DNA of 24,773 nucleotides from CANLWN01 sp039815505 (GTDB lineage: Bacteria > Bacteroidota > Bacteroidia > Flavobacteriales > Flavobacteriaceae), in the NCBI GenBank assembly GCA_039815505.1, contig JBCBZE010000012.1, forward strand, positions 1-24,773. The letters run 5' to 3'. Below the pieces are notes generated by a model. It did not search any database. It worked only from the letters and a program-made list of their open reading frames with translations, and was not told the origin of the DNA. The translations under genes and the position numbers were made by a program. How positions within the stretch are numbered: the stretch's first letter is position 1; every line of letters starts with the position of its first letter. Shown one piece after another: positions 1 to 8,075 of this stretch.

Positions 1-666
1 ACGGCAAAAATTACCATTACCACGGTGGATGGTGGCTATACGGATGAAGTTACCGTTAATGTAACTACAACAGGTAAACCAACGGTTGTTCCTCCTAGTA
101 TTTCTATTGAAAATGCCACGGCAGCTGAAGGGGAGAATATTGATTTTTCCATACGCTTGGACACTGAAAGTGATGAAACCATTACAGTAGCATTTGACTT
201 TTTAAATGAAACGACGGATAATGAGGATTATAACACAAACATTGAACCCGTAACCTTTGCGCCCGGACAAGTATCACAAATCGTTAGTGTCCCTACACGC
301 GAAGATGACGTGGTCGAAGAAAATGAAACTTTTGTAATATCGATCAGCGAGGTGATCAGTGGGGAAATTTCAGATTTTTCAGATGTCGCCGTGGGAACTA
401 TTGTAGACCGAACAAGTCTTAGCTTTTTTGAAATATCCCCGAATCCGGCTAGAACAAATTCATATGTAAATTTAGACGGTATGCAAAGTGGCCTATATGA
501 GATTGCTTTGTTTTCAATGTCCGGAGAACTGGTGCAAAAGGAGAATATTACCGTGGACAGTACGGCATATGAATTGTTGCTGAACAGCCTGTCGAGAGGT
601 CTGTATGTTTTGAGGGTAACCGGAGCTGGCGGTCAATCGTTCGTTGAAAAAATAATAATCCAATAA
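1..666 (+). CDS. C-terminal part of a secreted Ig-like/CalX-beta protein with T9SS type A sorting domain (5' end outside window)
   Basis: The reading frame is open from base 1, so the true start lies upstream. The visible 221 residues begin with the end of a bacterial Ig-like repeat (TVDGGYTDEVTVNV). A CalX-beta-like domain follows at about residues 35-135, recognised by SISIENATAAEGENIDFSI and the later EENETFVISIS segment. The last 80 residues form a type IX secretion sorting domain: FEISPNPARTNSYVNL, then SGLYEIALFSMSGELVQ, then SRGLYVLRVTG and a C-terminal VEKIIIQ. Proteins with this tail cross the outer membrane through the Por/T9SS machinery, where the tail is usually removed. The role of this protein is unknown; adhesins and polysaccharide-degrading enzymes are common hosts of such tails. 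It converges on purC with only three bases between the stop codons. Confidence 0.85.
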   Translation, partial: TAKITITTVDGGYTDEVTVNVTTTGKPTVVPPSISIENATAAEGENIDFSIRLDTESDETITVAFDFLNETTDNEDYNTNIEPVTFAPGQVSQIVSVPTREDDVVEENETFVISISEVISGEISDFSDVAVGTIVDRTSLSFFEISPNPARTNSYVNLDGMQSGLYEIALFSMSGELVQKENITVDSTAYELLLNSLSRGLYVLRVTGAGGQSFVEKIIIQ

Positions 667-669
667 TTT

Positions 670-1644
670 TTATGGGTGTTGGTTTAGATCACCGCTTCCC
701 AAATAAGCCATCATTTTTTTTTCTATGCGATTTTGAATATCGGAAACATCGGCCTTTATAAAAGCTTCGCCCGTAATGTTCTCATATAGCTCAATGTAGC
801 GTTCCGAAATGGAATGGATAAGTGCATCGGTCATTTCCGGTACAGTTTGTCCTTCAAGGCCTTGGAAACCGTTTTCTATGAGCCATTGGCGAACAAATTC
901 CTTGGAAAGTTGTTTTTGGGGCTCCCCCCTATCTTGGCGTTGTTGATATCCTTCCGCGTAGAAATAGCGAGAAGAATCTGGTGTGTGAATCTCGTCGATC
1001 AACACGATTTTTCCATCTTTGGTTTTTCCAAACTCATACTTGGTATCCACTAAGATCAGTCCTCTTTCCATGGCAATTTCCGAACCCCTTTTAAAAAGCG
1101 CCCTCGTATATTTTTCAAGAACCAGGTAATCTTCCTTGGTAACAATTCCCCGTTTCAATAGTTCTTCCCGGGAAATATCCTCGTCATGATCACCTTTTTC
1201 AGCTTTTGTCGCAGGTGTAATTATCGGTTCCGGAAACTTATCGTTTTCCAGCATTCCCTCTGGCATTGCAACCCCGCATATGCTCCTTTTGCCTTTCCTA
1301 TATTCCCTGGCGGCATGGCCAGAAAGATATCCGCGTATAACCATCTCCACCATGAATGGTTCACAAGCATGACCTACGGCAACATTTGGATCCGGAGTAT
1401 GTAGCAACCAGTTGGGAACAATATCCTGGGTAGCGGCCATCATCTTAGTGGCTATTTGATTAAGTATCTGTCCCTTGTAAGGGATTCCCTTGGGCATCAC
1501 AACATCAAAAGCTGAAAGTCTATCCGTAGCTACCATAACCAATACATCGTTATTTAATGTATATACCTCCCTTACCTTTCCTTTATAGACACTTTTTTGT
1601 CCCGGGAAATTAAAATTTGTAGTTGTAATCGTATGTGAAGCCAT
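670..1644 (-). CDS. purC: Phosphoribosylaminoimidazole-succinocarboxamide synthase (SAICAR synthetase)
   Basis: The enzyme joins CAIR and aspartate using ATP to give SAICAR in de novo purine synthesis in the cytoplasm. The 324-residue protein has the family's N-terminal YKGKVREVYTL segment with the nucleotide-binding loop. It also has VMVATDRLSAFDVVMPKGIPYKG, the VEMVIRGYLSGHA block and the substrate-binding ILVDTKYEFGKTKDG / IDEIHTPDSSRY blocks. The length fits the longer SAICAR synthetase subfamily found in Bacteroidota and fungi rather than the roughly 240-residue E. coli form. The ATG start is followed directly by conserved sequence. The gene lies eight bases downstream of phoH and is very probably co-transcribed with it. 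Confidence 0.97.
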   Translation of the reverse strand: MASHTITTTNFNFPGQKSVYKGKVREVYTLNNDVLVMVATDRLSAFDVVMPKGIPYKGQILNQIATKMMAATQDIVPNWLLHTPDPNVAVGHACEPFMVEMVIRGYLSGHAAREYRKGKRSICGVAMPEGMLENDKFPEPIITPATKAEKGDHDEDISREELLKRGIVTKEDYLVLEKYTRALFKRGSEIAMERGLILVDTKYEFGKTKDGKIVLIDEIHTPDSSRYFYAEGYQQRQDRGEPQKQLSKEFVRQWLIENGFQGLEGQTVPEMTDALIHSISERYIELYENITGEAFIKADVSDIQNRIEKKMMAYLGSGDLNQHP

Positions 1645-1652
1645 GAGCGGTA

Positions 1653-2606
1653 TTAGTTTTGGTGCTCTATATTTTTGTATGCATCGATCACTTTTTTGAC
1701 CAATTTATGACGAATTACATCTTTGTCATCCAAGTAGATCATCTCTATGCCCTGTACGTCCTTAAGAATCAGCAATGCCTCCTTAAGCCCGGAGATAACC
1801 CTTCTGGGCAAGTCGATTTGACCTGGGTCTCCGGTGATTAAAAACTTCGCATTCTTTCCCATACGTGTCAAAAACATTTTCATCTGTGCATGGGTCGTAT
1901 TTTGGGCTTCGTCCAATATCACGAACGCGTGATCCAAGGTCCGCCCCCTCATAAAGGCCATAGGAGCAATTTGTATAGTGCCGTTTTCTATGTAATGGAC
2001 CAGTTTTTCACTTGGAATCATATCGCGGAGCGCATCGTACAGGGGTTGCATATAAGGATCAAGTTTTTCCTTGAGGTCCCCTGGCAAAAAGCCAAGGTTC
2101 TCTCCCGCTTCTACGGCCGGTCTGGTCAGAATAATACGCTTTACCTGCTTCTCCTTTAACGCTTTAACGGCCAGCGCCACGCCGGTATATGTCTTTCCCG
2201 TACCCGCTGGGCCAATAGCAAAGACCATATCATTTTTTTTCGCCGCATCCACCATCTTTCGTTGGTTTGCCGTCTGTGCTTTTATCAACCGTCCATTGAC
2301 ACCATGTACAAGTACATTGCCACTATTTGCAGAGGATTCGTAGTCTGCCTCCCCATTGCTGGTCAACACACGTTCTATAGCGTTCTCATCCAACTTATTG
2401 TACTTGGCAAAATGAGACGTAAGCATATCGAACCGCTTATCGAATTCATCCAAAAGCTCCTCATCGCCATATACTTTGATCTTGCTGCCACGGGCCACGA
2501 TCTTAAGTTTTGGAAAGTATTTTTTTAAAACATCTATGTTGGCATTTTGTTGACCAAAAAACTCCCTAGGGTTTATTTCGGTAAGTTCTATTATAAGTTC
2601 GTTCAA
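1653..2606 (-). CDS. phoH: PhoH family ATPase
   Basis: This is a PhoH-like P-loop NTPase, a cytoplasmic family linked to RNA metabolism and stress whose exact substrate is unsettled. The protein has an N-terminal KH-like region (about residues 1-95). The PhoH core follows, with Walker A GPAGTGKT near residue 131, the conserved TRPAVEAGENLGFLPGDLKEK stretch, Walker B FVILDEAQN and a sensor segment ITGDPGQIDLP. Its 317 residues are the normal length. The start is a TTG codon at 2606-2604: an in-frame TAA lies only five codons upstream and no ATG occurs between them, and the sequence after the TTG (NELIIELTEINPREFFG) is typical of the family N-terminus. It is the first gene of a phoH-purC unit. 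Confidence 0.95.
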   Translation of the reverse strand: MNELIIELTEINPREFFGQQNANIDVLKKYFPKLKIVARGSKIKVYGDEELLDEFDKRFDMLTSHFAKYNKLDENAIERVLTSNGEADYESSANSGNVLVHGVNGRLIKAQTANQRKMVDAAKKNDMVFAIGPAGTGKTYTGVALAVKALKEKQVKRIILTRPAVEAGENLGFLPGDLKEKLDPYMQPLYDALRDMIPSEKLVHYIENGTIQIAPMAFMRGRTLDHAFVILDEAQNTTHAQMKMFLTRMGKNAKFLITGDPGQIDLPRRVISGLKEALLILKDVQGIEMIYLDDKDVIRHKLVKKVIDAYKNIEHQN

Positions 2607-2666
2607 AGAAAATGGGTTTTAAATGTTGTAGGGTAAAGATAAATTTCCGTTCGCTATTTTTTTGTG

Positions 2667-2674
2667 TAATTTTG
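2667..2674 (+). promoter_or_regulatory. Predicted -7 box for the DUF62-ABM-gldF-gldG operon
   Basis: TAATTTTG matches TAnnTTTG and lies about 58 bases before the ATG at 2733, back to back with the predicted phoH promoter. The -33 region (TTTCCG at 2644-2649) is only a weak match. Confidence 0.35.
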
Positions 2675-2679
2675 TTTAA

Positions 2680-2709
2680 CAAACTTAAGTAAAAATCAGT
2701 TTGCCCAAA
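2680..2709 (-). promoter_or_regulatory. Predicted phoH-purC promoter (Bacteroidota type)
   Basis: On the minus strand there is TTTG (2709-2706), an 18-base spacer, then TAAGTTTG (2687-2680), which matches the Bacteroidota -33 TTTG and -7 TAnnTTTG boxes. This gives a leader of about 65-70 bases before the TTG start of phoH. Confidence 0.45.
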
Positions 2710-2732
2710 TAAAAACATATCAACAGTGCTGC

Positions 2733-3563
2733 ATGGCAATCATTACCTTAACTACTGATTTTGGATATAAAGATCATTTTGTAGGCGCAATAAAAGGGAC
2801 TATTTATAAAGAACTATCCGATGCTAGAATTGTTGATATTTCGCATGCCGTAAGTCCGTTCAATATTCAGGAATGTGCCTATATCCTAAAAAACTCTTAT
2901 AAATCCTTCCCCGAAGGCACCATTCATATCGTTGGTGTAGATTCCGAACCCACGCCCGAAAACCAACACATTGCCGTTTTAGTGGATGGGCACTACTTTC
3001 TAAGTGCCAATAACGGGGTAATTTGCTTGATCACCTCTGAGGTCAAACCTGAAAAAATCGTAGAAATCAATATACCTAATCCCATATATGGTTCTTTTCC
3101 CGTGTTGGATGTTTTTGTACAAGTGGCCTGTCATATTTCCCGTGGCGGCACGCTGGAAGTGGTGGGAAAACCGTTTACGGCCTTAAAGGAATTAAGAGAG
3201 TTCTCACCTAGGGTCACCGATAACGGAAATACCATAATAGGAAGTGTTATTTATATTGATAACTATGGTAATGTAGTTACCAACATCCAAAAAAGCCTCT
3301 TCGATGCTTACCGCAACGGACGGAATTTTGAGCTAAATGCACGGAACAAGAAAATAACGGAGATCCATCACAAATACAGTGACATTTTAAATTTTAAATT
3401 GGAAAAAAACCAACGGAAAGGGGCCGGTGACCTGTTGGCACTTTTTAATTCCTCGGATTATATTGAGTTGGCCATTTATAAAAGCGATCTAAATACCGTA
3501 GGGGGCGCCTCTACCCTATTGGGGTTGGACTATAGGGATACCATAATCATAAATTTTGTGTAA
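2733..3563 (+). CDS. SAM hydroxide adenosyltransferase / SAM hydrolase (DUF62 family)
   Basis: Members of this family cleave S-adenosylmethionine with water to adenosine and methionine, and are related to the chlorinase and fluorinase enzymes. The 276-residue protein opens with the family signature ITLTTDFGYKDHFVGAIKG, followed by DISHAVSPFNIQECAYIL and the VDSEP segment. The later block SVIYIDNYGNVVTNI belongs to the C-terminal beta-barrel domain. The ATG at 2733 directly precedes the conserved strand, so the start is secure. It opens an operon in which the next gene begins at the very next base after its stop. The physiological purpose of SAM hydrolysis in this lineage is not known, and nothing in the sequence indicates a halide-using variant. 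Confidence 0.9.
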   Translation: MAIITLTTDFGYKDHFVGAIKGTIYKELSDARIVDISHAVSPFNIQECAYILKNSYKSFPEGTIHIVGVDSEPTPENQHIAVLVDGHYFLSANNGVICLITSEVKPEKIVEINIPNPIYGSFPVLDVFVQVACHISRGGTLEVVGKPFTALKELREFSPRVTDNGNTIIGSVIYIDNYGNVVTNIQKSLFDAYRNGRNFELNARNKKITEIHHKYSDILNFKLEKNQRKGAGDLLALFNSSDYIELAIYKSDLNTVGGASTLLGLDYRDTIIINFV

Positions 3564-3860
3564 ATGTTGGTACGAATCGTAAAATTGACCTTTAAAAAAG
3601 AAAATATCGCTAGTTTTGAGCAAATTTTTGAGGAAACCAAACAAACTATTCGAAACTTTGAGGGTTGTTCTTTTTTAGAATTATATCAGGATATGAACGA
3701 TCCAAAGATTTTCTTTACCTATAGTTATTGGAATTCGGCCAAAGATTTGGAAAAATACAGGCATTCGGATTTCTTTAGACAGGTTTGGGGCAAAACCAAA
3801 CCGCTATTTGAAAAAAAACCGGAAGCATGGAGTATAAACAAAAAGGAAACTTTAAATTAG
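3564..3860 (+). CDS. ABM-domain protein (putative quinol monooxygenase-like)
   Basis: This 98-residue single-domain protein has a dimeric alpha-beta barrel fold of the antibiotic biosynthesis monooxygenase (ABM) type. Characteristic stretches are MLVRIVKLTFKKENIASFEQ at the start, the central NFEGCSFLELYQD and the F-TYSYW strand, and the SDFFRQVW helix near the end. In flavobacteria a small ABM-like protein often precedes gldF. The start codon directly abuts the DUF62 stop codon, and gldF starts six bases downstream, so the genes are translated from one message. No substrate can be read from the sequence; enzymatic activity is a family inference only. Confidence 0.8.
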   Translation: MLVRIVKLTFKKENIASFEQIFEETKQTIRNFEGCSFLELYQDMNDPKIFFTYSYWNSAKDLEKYRHSDFFRQVWGKTKPLFEKKPEAWSINKKETLN

Positions 3861-3866
3861 GGAAAG

Positions 3867-4598
3867 ATGTTGGCCATATTTAAACGGGAAATACAATCCT
3901 TCTTTACCTCACCTATAGGGTATTTGGTCATTGGACTTTTCTTGATCTTGAATGGACTTTTCCTATGGGTATTTAAAGGGCAATTCAATATTTTTGAATA
4001 TGGCTTCGCCGATATGGGCAACTTCTTTGTTTTGGCCCCATGGGTATTTCTTTTCTTGATACCGGCCATTACGATGAAAAGCTTTTCGGAAGAACGGAAA
4101 TTGGGTACGTTAGAACTTCTGCTCATTAAGCCCATAGGCATATGGAAAACCGTGATCGGTAAATTTTTAGGCACGGTTTCCCTGGTCCTTATTGCCATTG
4201 CTCCCACGCTATTGTATGTATATACCATTTCACAATTGGGAAGTACGATCGGTAACTTGGATACGGGAGTGGTTCTCGGCTCCTATTTTGGATTGTTTTT
4301 TATGATCACCACGTATGTCGCCGTCGGATTGTATGCTTCGTCATTATCGGAAAATCAAATTGTTTCATTTATCACGGCGATGGTCATCTGCTTTTTATGC
4401 TATTATGGGTTTGAAGGACTCGCTACCCTTTTTGATAATGGTAGCAGCTCACTGTTCATACAAAGTTTGGGAATGAAAGCCCATTTTAACAGTATTTCCA
4501 GAGGGGTCCTGGACACAAGGGATTTAGTTTATTTCATGACGCTCACCTTATTTTTTCTGTTGCTGACCGTTCAACAACTCAAAAACCTGAACAGCTGA
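3867..4598 (+). CDS. gldF: Gliding-associated ABC transporter permease GldF
   Basis: This 243-residue inner-membrane permease has about six hydrophobic helices, beginning with MLAIFKREIQSFFTSPIGYLV, the standard opening of GldF proteins. The segment ITMKSFSEERKLGTLELLLIKPI is the conserved cytoplasmic coupling region of this ABC-2 permease type. GldF works with GldG and the ATPase GldA in a transporter needed for gliding or motor stability in flavobacteria such as F. johnsoniae; the transported substrate is not established. GldA is not in this window, as is common. The gene overlaps gldG by one base (TGATG junction), which indicates translational coupling. Confidence 0.93.
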   Translation: MLAIFKREIQSFFTSPIGYLVIGLFLILNGLFLWVFKGQFNIFEYGFADMGNFFVLAPWVFLFLIPAITMKSFSEERKLGTLELLLIKPIGIWKTVIGKFLGTVSLVLIAIAPTLLYVYTISQLGSTIGNLDTGVVLGSYFGLFFMITTYVAVGLYASSLSENQIVSFITAMVICFLCYYGFEGLATLFDNGSSSLFIQSLGMKAHFNSISRGVLDTRDLVYFMTLTLFFLLLTVQQLKNLNS

Positions 4599-6262
4599 TG
4601 CAAAAAATATTTTTACCTATTGCAAAGGCGCTATTGGTCTTGATCGGTATTAATGTATTGGGTAATCTTTTATATACCCGATTCGATGTAACCGAAGACA
4701 AAAGATATACGCTCTCACAGGCAGCACAAAATTCGGTCAGGCATTATACTGCACCGGTCATCATAGATGTATTGTTGGATGGACATCTTCCCGCGGAATT
4801 CGCAAAACTGAAAGTGGAGACGCAACAATTATTGGAGGAGTTCGCATCGGAAAACGACAATATCAAATTCAATTTCGTAAATCCGTTGGAAGATGAAACG
4901 CAAACGGAAGCGACCATAGCACAATTACAAAGCATAGGCCTTACCCCGGCCAACATTACGGTCGAGGATAATGGAAAAGTATCCCAGGAAATCCTGTTTC
5001 CCTGGGCTATGGTGAACCATGAAAACAATACCGTAAGGGTACCGCTCTTAAAGAACAAATTGGGAGCCTCTACCGAAGAACGGGTGAACAATTCCGTACA
5101 ACACTTGGAATACGCATTTGCCGACGCCTTTACCAAACTGGGTATCAAAGAAAAGAAACAAATAGCGGTGATTAAAGGCAACGGGGAGTTGGATGATATC
5201 TTCATGGCCGATTACCTCACTACCATCAGGGATTATTATAACATAGGGGCCATTACCTTGGATTCCGTGGCCAACAATCCACAAAAAGTACTGGACCAAT
5301 TAAAGAACTATGATCTGGCCTTGATCGCAAAACCCACGGAAGCCTTTACAGATCCTGAGAAGTACGTACTGGATCAATACATCGTAAATGGGGGTAAATC
5401 AATTTGGCTGATGGATAGGGTGGCCATTGAGTTGGATAGTCTGTACAATACAAGCGGAAGCGCCTTGGCACTTCCCATGGATCTTAATCTCAACGATTTC
5501 TTTTTTAAATACGGGGTCCGTATCAACCCGGTATTGGTAAGCGACCTCTATTTTACACAAATCGTCCTTGCCTCGGGAGAGGGCAACAGTTCACAATACA
5601 ATCCGGTACCTTGGTACTATAATCCTATGGTCTTTTCCAGAAACGACCATCCGATAAACAACAATTTGGAAGCCCTTAGATTTCAATTCGCCAACAGTAT
5701 GGACACCTTGGCGAACAGCAATAAAAAAACCATTCTATATTGGAGTTCCCCCCTTTCAAAGGTGGATGGAACCCCCAAACAAATTAGTTTGGATATCATA
5801 AATAGCCCGCCCAAAAAAGAAAATTATACCAATGGCAATCAACCCTTGGCCGTATTGATCGAAGGAGAGTTTGCCTCTGCATTCGTTAATAGGATAAAAC
5901 CCCTATCACTTAACGGAACACTGGAAAAAGGACCCACGAATAAAATGCTGGTCGTTGCGGACGGAGATATTATCAAAAATCAAATCCGCAATGGCAGACC
6001 TTTGGAATTGGGTTATGATAAATGGACCAATAACTTCTTTGGAAACAAGGAATTTTTGGTAAACAGCATCAATTATCTGCTGGATGACGATGGACTTATA
6101 AACATTAGAACAAAAAATGTAGCCATTCCGTTTTTGGACCAGGAAAAGATCGCAACGGAAAAAACCAAATGGCAGTTGATAAATATAGGCCTTCCCGTAC
6201 TATTGACTTTGGTATTGGGGCTCCTTTTTAATTATTACAGGAAGAAAAAATACAGCGGGTAA
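4598..6262 (+). CDS. gldG: Gliding motility protein GldG, ABC transporter auxiliary subunit
   Basis: This 554-residue protein has an N-terminal membrane helix (about residues 8-27), a long periplasmic region of the ABC_transp_aux type, and a C-terminal helix (WQLINIGLPVLLTLVLGLL) followed by a short basic tail. The N-terminal RFDVTEDKRYTLSQAAQ block is strongly conserved in GldG, as is the KQIAVIKGNGELDD segment. It is the substrate-side partner of GldF. It is the last gene of the operon starting at 2733; dnaN follows after 144 bases and has its own likely promoter. The length is typical. Confidence 0.93.
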   Translation: MQKIFLPIAKALLVLIGINVLGNLLYTRFDVTEDKRYTLSQAAQNSVRHYTAPVIIDVLLDGHLPAEFAKLKVETQQLLEEFASENDNIKFNFVNPLEDETQTEATIAQLQSIGLTPANITVEDNGKVSQEILFPWAMVNHENNTVRVPLLKNKLGASTEERVNNSVQHLEYAFADAFTKLGIKEKKQIAVIKGNGELDDIFMADYLTTIRDYYNIGAITLDSVANNPQKVLDQLKNYDLALIAKPTEAFTDPEKYVLDQYIVNGGKSIWLMDRVAIELDSLYNTSGSALALPMDLNLNDFFFKYGVRINPVLVSDLYFTQIVLASGEGNSSQYNPVPWYYNPMVFSRNDHPINNNLEALRFQFANSMDTLANSNKKTILYWSSPLSKVDGTPKQISLDIINSPPKKENYTNGNQPLAVLIEGEFASAFVNRIKPLSLNGTLEKGPTNKMLVVADGDIIKNQIRNGRPLELGYDKWTNNFFGNKEFLVNSINYLLDDDGLINIRTKNVAIPFLDQEKIATEKTKWQLINIGLPVLLTLVLGLLFNYYRKKKYSG

Positions 6263-6273
6263 GTGTTAATAAG

Positions 6274-6309
6274 TTTGTTTCCGTAAAAAGGACTTTTAAA
6301 ATATCTTTG
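6274..6309 (+). promoter_or_regulatory. Predicted dnaN promoter
   Basis: TTTG at 6274-6277 and TATCTTTG at 6302-6309 match the Bacteroidota -33 and -7 consensus, with a 24-base gap that is slightly long. The implied leader is about 90 bases. It contains a small hairpin (arms TTTCCTT and AAGGAAA, 6366-6384) of unknown meaning. Confidence 0.5.
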
Positions 6310-6406
6310 TTTTTATTGAATCACCTTATTTTATAGCCTTTTCGCTATATGCATAAGATAACTACTTTCCTTTTTTGAAGGAAACTCGATTAAAATTATA
6401 CAACAG

Positions 6407-7525
6407 ATGAAATTTATAGTATCTAGTACGTATTTACTAAAACAATTGCAAATCTTAGGTGGTGTCATCAATAATAGCAATACACTTCCGATTCTTGATA
6501 ATTTTCTTTTTGATTTAAATAAAAATAAACTTGTTGTATCGGCCTCGGATCTGGAAACCACTATGAGTTCCGTTTTAACCGTGGATTCCGATAACGAAGG
6601 TACCATTGCCGTGCCTGCAAGATTATTGTTGGACACCTTAAAAACGTTTCCCGAACAGCCCCTTACTTTTGTTGTAGCGGATAACAATACGGTAGAGATA
6701 AGCTCTAATCATGGTAAATATGCCTTGGCCTATGCCGATGGTGCGGAATTTCCCAAAGCCGTGGAATTATCCAACCCCAGTTCTACGACCCTCATGGGCG
6801 ATATTCTCGCGACCGCCATTAACAAGACCATTTTTGCCGCCGGCAACGATGACTTAAGACCCGTAATGAGCGGTGTCTTTTTTCAGTTCTCTATGGAGAA
6901 TCTAACCTTTGTGGCCACGGATGCCCACAAATTGGTAAAATACCAACGTGAAGATGTAAAGGCTTCTGAAGTGGCGGAATTTATTATGCCCAAAAAGCCC
7001 CTCACCCTGTTAAAGGGAATTTTGGCTGGAAGTGAAACCGATGTTACCATTGAATATAATGAGAGTAATGCCAAGTTCAGTTTTGAGGATACGGAATTGA
7101 TCTGTAGGTTGATCGATGGGAAATACCCTAACTATGAAGCGGTCATACCCAAGGAAAACCCAAATAAATTGACTATTTCCAGAAATCAGTTATTAAGCTC
7201 GGTACGGCGTGTATCCATATTTTCCAATAAGACCACGCATCAAATACGTCTCAAAATTGCCGGGGCCGAATTAAATATTTCCGCCGAGGACATTGATTAT
7301 AGCAATAAGGCGGAGGAACGATTGACCTGTGCCTATCAAGGCGATGATATGCAAATTGGGTTCAACTCCCGATTTCTTGTGGAAATGTTGGGTAATTTAA
7401 CCGCTGACGAAGTTTCCTTGGAAATGAGTTTACCCAATAGAGCCGGAATTTTAACCCCTACCGACGGTTTGGATGAAGGCGAACACGTTACCATGTTGGT
7501 CATGCCGGTAATGTTGAATAATTAG
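6407..7525 (+). CDS. dnaN: DNA polymerase III beta subunit (sliding clamp)
   Basis: This is the ring-forming processivity clamp of the replicase. The 372-residue protein has the usual three-domain length and clear family blocks: MKFIVSSTYLLKQLQILGGVINNSNTLPILDNF at the start, FVATDAHKLVKYQRE in domain two, LICRLIDGKYPNYEAVIPKENPN, and a C-terminal MLVMPVMLN that matches the end of the peptide-binding pocket. The ATG at 6407 directly begins the conserved first strand. The gene is monocistronic here: a terminator hairpin follows and the neighbour converges. Location away from dnaA is common in Bacteroidota. Confidence 0.97.
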   Translation: MKFIVSSTYLLKQLQILGGVINNSNTLPILDNFLFDLNKNKLVVSASDLETTMSSVLTVDSDNEGTIAVPARLLLDTLKTFPEQPLTFVVADNNTVEISSNHGKYALAYADGAEFPKAVELSNPSSTTLMGDILATAINKTIFAAGNDDLRPVMSGVFFQFSMENLTFVATDAHKLVKYQREDVKASEVAEFIMPKKPLTLLKGILAGSETDVTIEYNESNAKFSFEDTELICRLIDGKYPNYEAVIPKENPNKLTISRNQLLSSVRRVSIFSNKTTHQIRLKIAGAELNISAEDIDYSNKAEERLTCAYQGDDMQIGFNSRFLVEMLGNLTADEVSLEMSLPNRAGILTPTDGLDEGEHVTMLVMPVMLNN

Positions 7526-7575
7526 CGCTGTTTTCCAGAAATTAGACCCGTTGGCCCCATGGCCATTTCAAATAA

Positions 7576-7600
7576 AAAATCCGTACGATGTACGGATTTT
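7576..7600. terminator. Bidirectional intrinsic terminator between dnaN and the DUF4870 gene
   Basis: A perfect stem AAAATCCGTAC / GTACGGATTTT with a three-base loop (GAT) lies 50 bases after dnaN and 25 bases from the end of the convergent gene. A- and T-rich flanks let it act on both strands. Confidence 0.8.
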
Positions 7601-7624
7601 ATCATATTATGCTATTGCCCTATT

Positions 7625-7987
7625 TTAAGCTATAAATCGAATGGTCATAAAATAACTGGGCGATTCCCCGTTACTGCCCCTAACGGCGTTTACTATAGGC
7701 AATATAAATCCTATAATAGCCACACCGATCAGCGTAAGGATACCCAATCCAAAGAGCAAAATTGCGGGTATGCTAATAATAATATACAATAGCAGACTTA
7801 ATTGAAAGTTAATGATAGATTTTCCGTGTTCGTCCATTCCCGCTATCTTATCCCGTGAGGACAACCACAAGATCAAGGGAACGATAAAACCACCGAAACC
7901 AATGATATAATATAGCAATTGGCTCAGATGTGTCAGGGCTAATAAAGAATTGTTTGTACGCGTTGTTGATTGATTGATGATTTCCAT
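7625..7987 (-). CDS. DUF4870 domain membrane protein
   Basis: This is a small integral membrane protein of 120 residues. A polar N-terminus of about 18 residues leads to helix one (LSQLLYYIIGFGGFIVPLILWL), a conserved charged turn (SSRDKIAGMDEHGKSIINFQL), and two closely spaced helices through residue 105. The motif with K/D before a helix starting INFQLS is the hallmark of DUF4870 (Tic20-like small membrane proteins). The biochemical role is unknown. It is transcribed towards dnaN and shares the bidirectional terminator. It is divergent from mnmE with an 88-base gap. Confidence 0.85.
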   Translation of the reverse strand: MEIINQSTTRTNNSLLALTHLSQLLYYIIGFGGFIVPLILWLSSRDKIAGMDEHGKSIINFQLSLLLYIIISIPAILLFGLGILTLIGVAIIGFILPIVNAVRGSNGESPSYFMTIRFIA

Positions 7988-8062
7988 TTTTTGATTGTTT
8001 TTGGGGGTTTATACTTATATGTAGCAAATTCCCATAAAATGTTACAAGCAGAAATGAATTTG

Positions 8063-8070
8063 TACTTTTG
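8063..8070 (+). promoter_or_regulatory. Predicted -7 box immediately upstream of mnmE
   Basis: TACTTTTG fits TAnnTTTG, with the GCAGCC-ATG continuation that is common in flavobacterial promoters. The box ends five bases before the ATG at 8076, so the transcript would have almost no leader. No good TTTG -33 box is visible at the expected spacing. Confidence 0.5.
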
Positions 8071-8075
8071 CAGCC

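Noticed and set aside
2733..3563. Fluorinase or chlorinase instead of SAM hydroxide adenosyltransferase
   Set aside because: The sequence looks like the ordinary DUF62 housekeeping type within a gldF-gldG operon, with no halometabolite genes nearby.
4744..5205. Minus-strand 153-residue frame inside gldG
   Set aside because: Serine- and cysteine-rich shadow of a well-supported gene with no family features. The same applies to the minus-strand frame at 3857-4228 in gldF and to the other opposite-strand frames in purC, phoH, dnaN and mnmE.
7559..7792. Plus-strand 77-residue frame over the end of the DUF4870 gene
   Set aside because: It runs through the terminator hairpin and opposite a convincing membrane protein gene.
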